Below are positions 57,791 through 64,000 of a stretch of DNA of 64,000 nt, one piece after another. This DNA is from Vandiemenella viatica (taxonomy: Eukaryota > Arthropoda > Insecta > Orthoptera > Morabidae), in NCBI GenBank assembly GCA_031002005.1, contig CM061919.1, positions 170,049,121 to 170,113,120 of the forward strand, written 5' to 3'. Below the pieces are notes generated by a model. That model was not told where the DNA came from and did no database searches. It saw only the letters and a list, made by a program, of their open reading frames with translations. Made by a program: the position numbers and the translations under genes. Each line of letters opens with the position of its first letter. Positions within the stretch are counted from its first letter, which is position 1.

Positions 57791-58260
57791 GTGGCACAAG
57801 TTGTGAATTAAAAGTGCAAATTGTGCCTAGCAGCATCACCACACAAGCAAGAAGTTAACTGTGATATCTTTGGCTGTTTGAAGCAGAAAACCCACCAAAT
57901 GTTGCTGGAAAGTTGAACATACTGAATGCTCGTGTTTAGCAAGTATGGTAACAAAGTGACAGATGTTGCTAGTGTAGCTTACTCAATTTTGAGACAAAAT
58001 GAAATGAATGCTTGAACAAGAATTTTCCAGACGATAGGATCCTGACAAAGCGAATAGTAGACAAATTGATCTTAATTAGCATACTTTCTCAGTTGTATCT
58101 TCGAAGATGGCAGTGTTTGGCACCGGTATGCTAGTCATAGTAAGAACTTCATACTCTCTCTCCAAACTGCTCGTTTAATAGAATAAGATAATTGCAAACA
58201 ACTAAGAGGGTATGTTATTTATTAAAATGCAGCAAGTTAGATGTTTGAGCACAAATCACC

Positions 58261-58461
58261 CAGTAGTTTAACAGTAGGGTGGCAGAATGAGCAAAATACC
58301 ACTGTCCCACAGCCGGTAGGAGCCCCCGCACCTTGAAACAGCTTCCGCTGATTGTCTGTCTGGCCCCAGTTTGCCCTCTCCCCCCTCCCTAGATTCAGCA
58401 CTGACGGAGGGCCCCAACTGATGAATTTGCCACAGGTCTCAATAGTATAGTTACACCACTG
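58261..58461. mobile_element. hAT-like MITE, diverged
   Basis: The left end CAGTAGTTTAACAGTAG and the right end (read inward CAGTGGTGTAACTATAC) are inverted repeats. The flanking 8-mers AAATCACC and ATATCATC agree at six of eight positions, as an old target duplication would. The GC-rich interior contains CCCCTCCCTAGATTCAGCAC. Confidence 0.65.
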
Positions 58462-58849
58462 ATATCATCATTATTTACTCAGAAATTAATGAGTTTATAA
58501 ACATTTAAATTTTAAATCATGCAACAAGCAATAACTATATACCATATGCAGCTGTGATTCGATTGCCTCTGTGAAAACATGTTTCTAGCTGCCTAATTCC
58601 TCTTGATCTGATGGTGCTGAAAAATGTTTTTCCAAAAACATAATGTTTCTATTCATAAATTTGCAGACTTTCGGGAGGTGTCGAATTCTTCATATAAATT
58701 AAAACTGAATCTGATTTACTACATTTCATATATTATAAGCTTACTAAGCAATATGGTGTAACAATTCACAATCCACAAAGAAGGTAGATTTCCTTTGTTA
58801 AACAAGGAAATATTTTGATTTAATTTGTAATAATAATATGATTAATTCA

Positions 58850-59195
58850 GATGGAACATCTCCGGTAGCAATTTCCCTACAAACCTACTTCTGACTTTGA
58901 CATATTTTTAATTTAAATTCTTGCAGAATTTGAGATAAATTGTTCACCATATTCTCCTGTAGTTAATTCCTGACTGCCTTGTAGCTGAAATCAAGAACCA
59001 TTTTATGGTCATCTTTCATTTCCACGTGCTGCTCCAATGTCTTCCCAATATCCATTCAGATCTCATCTTCCATATATACCTTATGCAAACCTAGAACCCT
59101 CTCAATCCACATTCTATCTTCCAACGACTCATAACCCAGCTCCTGTATTAAGTGTATTCTATGGTAATTTAAGGAAATCAGGGAGATTGCAACAG
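58850..59195 (-). mobile_element. LINE-A copy, old
   Basis: Begins ATCTCCGGTAGCAATTTCCC, matching the LINE-A 3' end, and keeps GCTGAAATCAAGAACC, TGGTCATCTTTCATTTCC and ATTCTATCTTCCAACGACTC before ending about 120 bp short of exon 2. A tiny plus-oriented LINE-A end (TTGCCACCAGAGCGTAAGTT) lies at 59238-59257. Confidence 0.75.
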
Positions 59196-59315
59196 TCTTC
59201 CTTGATCATTAAAAATGAACAATGAAGTGCAAGGAACTTGCCACCAGAGCGTAAGTTCCTTCGCCTTGCCAACAGAAATAATAATAGCTGGAAAACTGTA
59301 CACTTCTTCCTACAG

Positions 59316-59518
59316 ATGGTCCACAGGAATCATTAAGCAAGAAGATGCAGTACCTGAAGACCACTGTTCGAGCTGGTCATGCTATCAAACTACTGGCTGT
59401 CTTCGAAGATGTGAACAATGTGCCAGCTCATAGCAATAAACGCCTTTCACTGCCTCTCATCGGACGAGCCAGCAACAAGGGTGACAAATACGCCCAATGT
59501 CTTGATGATAAGAACCAG
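59316..59518 (+). CDS. CABIT-domain protein, exon 2
   Basis: Acceptor CACTTCTTCCTACAG, donor CCAG/GTTAGT. The exon begins AT, completing the Asp codon started in exon 1, and ends in phase 0. It encodes DGPQESLSKKMQYLK, then TTVRAGHAIKLLAVFEDVNN, then VPAHSNKRLSLPLIGRASNK and GDKYAQCLDDKNQ. Alternating hydrophobic strands with LLAVFED and the LSLPL/GR turn resemble the strand pattern of CABIT modules (GAREM, Themis), where short beta strands surround a Pro/Gly-rich turn. The Met codons inside it are not initiators, because the frame is open upstream of them through the splice junction. The codon composition looks coding and there is no overlapping repeat. Confidence in an exon is high; the family assignment is moderate. 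Confidence 0.8.
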
Positions 59519-61008
59519 GTTAGTTGTATTTATCATCTTCCATTACTTCTGTATATCAATTCAGTTACATAAAATTGGCTCTGTCACCTTTGATAAAACG
59601 AAGTTCAAAAGTTCAGCATTTTATAATTGAGTAGTTTTTTAAGTTTTTAAAGAATTCTCTGACCATAATTCATTGAAAAATGAAGTTGTTATTCATGATC
59701 AAATCTTTGTCCTCGTTGATTAGTTTTTTGAAAATTAACCTAGAAGTATTGCTAGATATCATTTTCCATTTATAATGTTTACAAATAAGCATAGCTTAAA
59801 AACTACAGAACAGATTTTGACAAGGTTTCCACTTTTTGAAAAATTAGGGTCTGATCTTAAATTGGAGAGGTATATCAATTGCAGTATCATTACTGGAATG
59901 GAACAGAAAATTAATATTTGATCAAAACAGTAACAAAGAAATATGGCGCTAATTTAATACCATCTAATGCATGGCACGATTACTTTAAGGGAGGTGCATC
60001 TGTATCTTTTTTATACATTATACATAACACTTATTACTTATTAACTAAGGATACTGAATGAATTGAAAAGGTGTTTAACAAATTTGGACAACAATCTAGG
60101 TGCCTTAAGTTATTATTCAAACAGTGAATTTAATAATAAAATTTTTGTTTCTTAATCTTTTTCTGTGTATTTTACTTTCATAGCAGGCGGTACAAGTGCA
60201 CCCCCTTGCACCACCCCCCCCTCCCAGTACCCATGATCTAAGGTTCTCTTTTATATGTATCAGGTATTCAGTCTTTAAAATCCAATAGATGGCCATAAAG
60301 TTGTGAAGCCAATAAGTTAGAATGATAATAAATGTATTAAGTCTGAGGGAATATTTAACATGATGGAATTGTAGAGATGCAAATTAGTAGCTGGACACAG
60401 TGAGGACAGTAGCAAACTGCTGTCACAAAAAAAGTAACTCTTACATTGTTCATTCATCACATAATTCATACCAAATGTTGGATAAATTAATTATGAAAAT
60501 TTACAGCTAGGCAATAATATTACCAAGAACTTATCTAATTCATGTGAATGAAGTCAAGGGTGAAAGCTAGTAAAATTACATATTAATGATGATGATTTTA
60601 TGTTTTCAATGACATGGTAACAAAATTTCAAACTGCTTCACATTTTGTCCTTATTGTGTTTTAACCTAATGCTTCCCATGACGTGTGAACCATGGAGGGT
60701 TCCTGAATTATTTCACATAACAAATTTTAACCGAAACAAAAATCAGTTAAGGATCTGTAAAAAAAATCTGAGTGCCCCATATTTAAAAATAAGTCTAATA
60801 AGTGCCCTGAGCTTTGAGCAAGCAATCTAGTGGAATTAAATATGTGATGGAGTTATAGTTTTCTTTCAGCCAGGGTCAGACTTAATTATAAACCCTGTAA
60901 GGTCTCATTCATATCAGATATTCTTGCCACCTGTTAATTCAGTACATTTTTGAAAATGCTAATTATTTAAGAACTAAAATGCATTTGTTTCTAATCTGTT
61001 AATTCTAG
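59519..61008 (+). other. Intron 2 of the CABIT gene candidate
   Basis: 1.49 kb, AT-rich, bounded by GTTAGT and AATTCTAG. No transposon was recognised in it. A C-rich tract (CACCACCCCCCCCTCCC) sits at about 60208-60225. Confidence 0.75.
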
Positions 61009-61177
61009 ATGGTGTTCATCCCAATGTCTACTTCAGGCCAGTTGTATGCAGTATCAGGACTCGATGAGACTCATGTTGTATCTCAATTGTCTCATTTATT
61101 ACGAGACAGCCAGTTTCCACTAAGGGTATGTCTCCTGGCAGGGCCCTTGCCGTCACCTCTTCCTGCTGGTTTCACAG
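61009..61177 (+). CDS. CABIT-domain protein, exon 3
   Basis: Acceptor TCTGTTAATTCTAG, donor ACAG/GTGAGT, starting in phase 0 and ending in phase 1. The first codon happens to be ATG but is internal. It encodes MVFIPMSTSGQLYAVSGLDE, THVVSQLSHLLRDSQFPLRV and CLLAGPLPSPLPAGFT. The pattern 'IP...GQ...V..L......P.RV' is that of the core CABIT repeat in GAREM-type proteins (a 'P...GQF' strand turn, a Ser-rich helix ahead of Val, then FP.RV). This is the strongest homology cue in the gene. The PLPSPLP stretch is a likely surface loop. Confidence 0.85.
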
Positions 61178-61799
61178 GTGAGTCTAGTAACTGTCCTGGC
61201 AGAATGATCAGGATATGTAATATAGAACAGCATCTTGATTACCTATGCCACACGTATAGCTTTTCCTGGAGAACAAAATGTCATGTGAATATACATACTT
61301 TCTACATTTCTTCATGTTAATAAATTTATAATGCAAACAACTAATAATAAATGTTTGACTGAACTAGTAATTTATGTTTAAATAAGTATGTCTGGGACAC
61401 TTTTGATACAAGGTAACTGCTAAATAAAGTTCAGGGAATTGTACTCCTCCTCCTGTGTTTTCCATCAATCAACACACTCTAAACCTAGTGTAGATACATT
61501 TACAAATTAAGACCTCAATTCCAAGTCAATAAGTTTTCATCTGTTTTTCTGATATGTCACATATTAATTGGCTATCCCATACACTGACCCAATTTATGGG
61601 TGTATGGGAACATGAAGAATGCACACACCAGTTGTCTGATCAGAAAATTCAACTATATTCCAATTGTCATAATTTTTCCCCATCCATAATGCTTAATTAC
61701 ATTGCAAAATCAGTTTCCATTTTGTTATAATAAAGTATATTTTATTTATTTTGAGAAAAACTGACTTCTTTCCATTAGTACCCTCAGTTGTAATGGTTT

Positions 61800-62620
61800 G
61801 TGGTTTAACATGGATTTTGATGGAGTTCGATTAATATATAGCCCTTGGTCCCACGGGTAGAACAGGGTAAGTTTCATGTTGATGTGGTGTCAGAAAACTG
61901 AAAAATTTATCAAATTAGTATCATTTTTGATTGAATGTGACTCACAAAATAATACTGTTCAGATTTTGACAGATCTTCAAATAATCTACAGTCTGTGGCA
62001 ATGTGGGTAAAAAGGAGAGAGTATGTTTCATATTGATGTGATGTTGGAAAACTGAGAAATTTGTCAAATTATTATCATTTTTAGCTGAACGTGATACACA
62101 CAAAAAATACTGCTTGGATTTTAATAGGAGTTTAGATTTGTGATGGCGTGGGTAGAATAGAGTATGTTTCATTTTGATGCGATTTTTGAAAGCTAGAAAT
62201 TTAGCACATTTGTATCAATTTATTGTTGTTCGCTATTTATGCAAAAACTATTGATTGTATCTTGATAAGGTGTTGAATAATGTACTGCCCATGCTTCTAC
62301 AGTTAAAACAGGATATATATAATTTGCATTTAAGGGCAGAAAATAAATTAATTTCTTTTATTTTATTAATTTTTCATTGAATGCAAGTTAAAACAAAATA
62401 AATGTATAGCCTGTGCATCCATGGCTAAAGTACTGTATGTTTCATTTTGATGGAATGTCATAAAGCTAATAAGATTATTTTTCCATGAACACAATTTACA
62501 CAAAAAAAACCTGTTGGTTAGATGTTGATTGGGATTTGATCAAAGTACAGCTCTTGGATCTTTGGGTAAAATAGGGTATGTTTTATTTTGATGAGTTGTT
62601 GAAAAGCTGAGGAATTAAAA
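61800..62620 (+). repeat. Degenerate tandem repeat, unit about 140 bp
   Basis: The phrase GGGTATGTTTCATTTTGATG recurs in variant form at about 61869, 62020, 62162, 62440 and 62576, with intervals of about 150, 142, 278 (two units) and 137 bp. Between them AAACTGAGAAATTTGTCAAA, CACACAAAAAATACTG and GATTTTGATAGGAG recur in the same order. Confidence 0.82.
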
Positions 62621-62739
62621 TAAAAGAGTCCAGAAATTAATACTGATTTCTTTCACGCAGAAAGTTTTAGCATTCAGTGAGCCACAGGAGCTGAAGCTCA
62701 TGTAGTTCTTACCTTGATCATTTAAGAGACTAGTGTGTA

Positions 62740-62785
62740 CAATCACATTCCGTGCAAACAAAGTTGCGGGCAACTGTTAGTATTG
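62740..62785 (+). other. Possible Helitron-like 3' terminus
   Basis: CCGTGCAAACAAAGTTGCGG then GCAACTGTTAGTATT resembles the 3' tail seen at 48905-48934 (GTCGCGGG...CTAGTAAT), but the CTAG is changed to TTAG. It could be the old end of an element containing the tandem repeat upstream. Confidence 0.35.
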
Positions 62786-63228
62786 AATAACACTGGCTGG
62801 GATAAAGTTACTGCAGCTTTAAATTTTTAATGAAAAATGAGAGAATTGGGGAAAAATCATGACCATCTAGCATCAGCTTCATTTGTTCTGATAGGAGATA
62901 CACAAAAGAAACACATATTAATAAAATTTCATCAGGAACTAGCAGAGTTAAGGTGAACATAAAAAAAAGTTTCAGTAGTCAAAGTCTCTGCCATCATTGT
63001 CAAGTGACTTAACAATGGTGTCCAAAATATTATATTTTATAAATTAACTCAGTCTGCCAATTTCCTGAGAAACTTTTATTCAATTCTTTTTTCTGTCTCA
63101 AAAAATAAGCTGATTTTAACTGTTCTGTATAATTTGTTATCCAGAGAAAACATTATATTTATAGTCAGTAGGATTAGAGTACATTTGAACCATTTTTAAT
63201 AAAATTATTTCAACTTTGTACATTGCAG

Positions 63229-64000
63229 GAAATCTTTGGCTGGAAAGCTGTCAACAAGAGGATGTAATTCTCTCATGCACATTGCCTCCTGATGCTGATA
63301 TCTCATGCCACGGTCAACTAACTTCACAGATTCAGCCAAAATTTCTCGAAATAGATGCAGATTCACAGTTCCTGCTGTCACGGACCATTGCTGCACCATG
63401 AAACAGAGATGCGGATGTTCAAATCACCACTCTTGCAGAGCATCCTTGCTTTCTGCCGAGAACATGGGAGACAGGATGGCGAAGGCAGATTAAAGTTACA
63501 CACCACATTTTCCCTTCAAATGAATCCCTGACACAACTTCCAATGCCAGGCTCAAAGGAGAAGGCAGAAAAGACCAAAACTCGACACGCCACAAAGAAAT
63601 CTGCATCATTTACATATATGCCGTATGCTCCAAATAATGGTATAAAAGGAGAGCAACCTCAAAATCTGCCACCAGCTGTACCGCCAAGAAATGAATCACG
63701 TGTGCCATCAGAGAACTGGCTGTCCAGTGAAAACCAGTGTCGCCATAATCATGTATCATCAAAGGTCCAGCAGTACATAAATAATAAAAACCAAGCTCCA
63801 GTAACACCACTGCCACAAATACCTAGCGGTAAAAGCGGTATTATTTCAGCTAATTCTACATCCCACAGTCCTCCATTACCACCGTACAATGTCGATGTAC
63901 GTAACAGAGAGCCTACATCATTGGTAATGTTCTCCCGCAGATGACTTGCCTTATTCTCATGTTGCTGATGCTATAGTAAATGGCCACAAAAAGGTTGAAA
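63229..64000 (+). CDS. CABIT-domain protein, exon 4, with in-frame stop and frameshift
   Basis: Acceptor CAACTTTGTACATTGCAG. Its first bases GA join the G from exon 3 to give Gly. The frame encodes NLWLESCQQEDVILSCTLPP, DADISCHGQLTSQIQPKFLE and IDADSQFLLSRTIAAP, then TGA (63399-63401). The same frame continues NRDADVQITTLAEHPCFLPR, TWETGWRRQIKVTHHIF and PSNESLTQLPMPG. A low-complexity, Pro-rich tail follows (PPAVPPRNES, PPLPPYN) to a second TGA at 63942. From 63940 the +1 frame reads DDLPYSHVADAIVNGHKKVE to the window end, so a one-base indel near 63928-63941 probably separates the two. The TGA could derive from CGA (Arg) by a C-to-T change at a CpG. Decayed allele, assembly error, or stop-codon readthrough are all possible. 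The protein is expected to be a cytosolic adaptor of the GAREM/Themis type if the family is right. Confidence 0.75.

Larger units (their letters stand above)
55401..59315 (+). other. Intron 1 of the CABIT gene candidate, transposon-rich
   Basis: 3.9 kb between GTAATT and CCTACAG. It holds A-rich simple sequence (55420-55457), LINE-C fragments on both strands, a degenerate SINE, a hAT MITE and an old LINE-A fragment. No further coding exon was recognised. Confidence 0.65.
61178..63228 (+). other. Intron 3 of the CABIT gene candidate
   Basis: 2.05 kb, GTGAGT to TTGTACATTGCAG. It contains a degenerate tandem repeat (61800-62620) and a possible Helitron-like terminus near 62760-62785. Confidence 0.75.

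Noticed and set aside
63923..63939. GT...AG pair as a 17-nt intron
   Set aside because: Far shorter than any spliceable animal intron, and removing it does not restore the downstream frame.

Overview
The window is nuclear DNA of an animal, most likely a large-genome insect of the Polyneoptera (orthopteran, stick-insect or cockroach grade). That placement rests on dense tRNA-derived SINEs with an 'ATCCAGAT...GAATGCCGGGATGGTTCC' body, Jockey/CR1-like LINEs, one RTE-like LINE family, mariner, Tc1, hAT and Helitron pieces, and spliced low-density coding sequence. It is inference: no species-diagnostic gene is present. I found no rRNA gene, functional tRNA gene, CRISPR array or bacterial operon.

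From 1 to about 55 kb the sequence is almost entirely transposon-derived or unrecognised AT-rich DNA. The best-supported elements are a 419-bp hAT MITE with an exact 8-bp target duplication (1247-1665), two mariner-type elements 8 bp apart (2395-2993 and 3002-3551), a Tc1 transposase relic (5225-6000), three SINE groups of which three copies have target duplications, a 2-kb RTE-like LINE relic (28470-30480), seven or eight copies of one LINE family (here LINE-A), a Helitron (48074-48933), a MITE nested in a LINE (50726-50920) and a giant foldback element (40852-45959).

The foldback element is the most unusual structure. It has about 1.7-kb nearly identical inverted arms, each holding two diverged tandem sub-repeats, around a 0.6-kb loop. 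Loop plus right arm carry a broken plus-strand gene whose motifs resemble a large uncharacterised animal transposon-associated family and, I suggest, FEN1/XPG-like nucleases. A LINE has inserted into the right arm, and the left arm preserves the empty site.

The only host gene I can support is at the right end, on the plus strand: four exons (55263-55400, 59316-59518, 61009-61177, 63229 to beyond 64000) with matching splice phases. They encode what looks like a CABIT-domain protein (the GAREM/Themis-type module) followed by a proline-rich tail. The gene begins outside the recognised exons (exon 1 of the chain starts mid-codon) and runs off the window. Its last exon contains an in-frame TGA and a later frameshift, so the locus is either decaying, misassembled, or uses an unusual decoding event. 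Intron 3 carries a roughly 140-bp degenerate tandem repeat.
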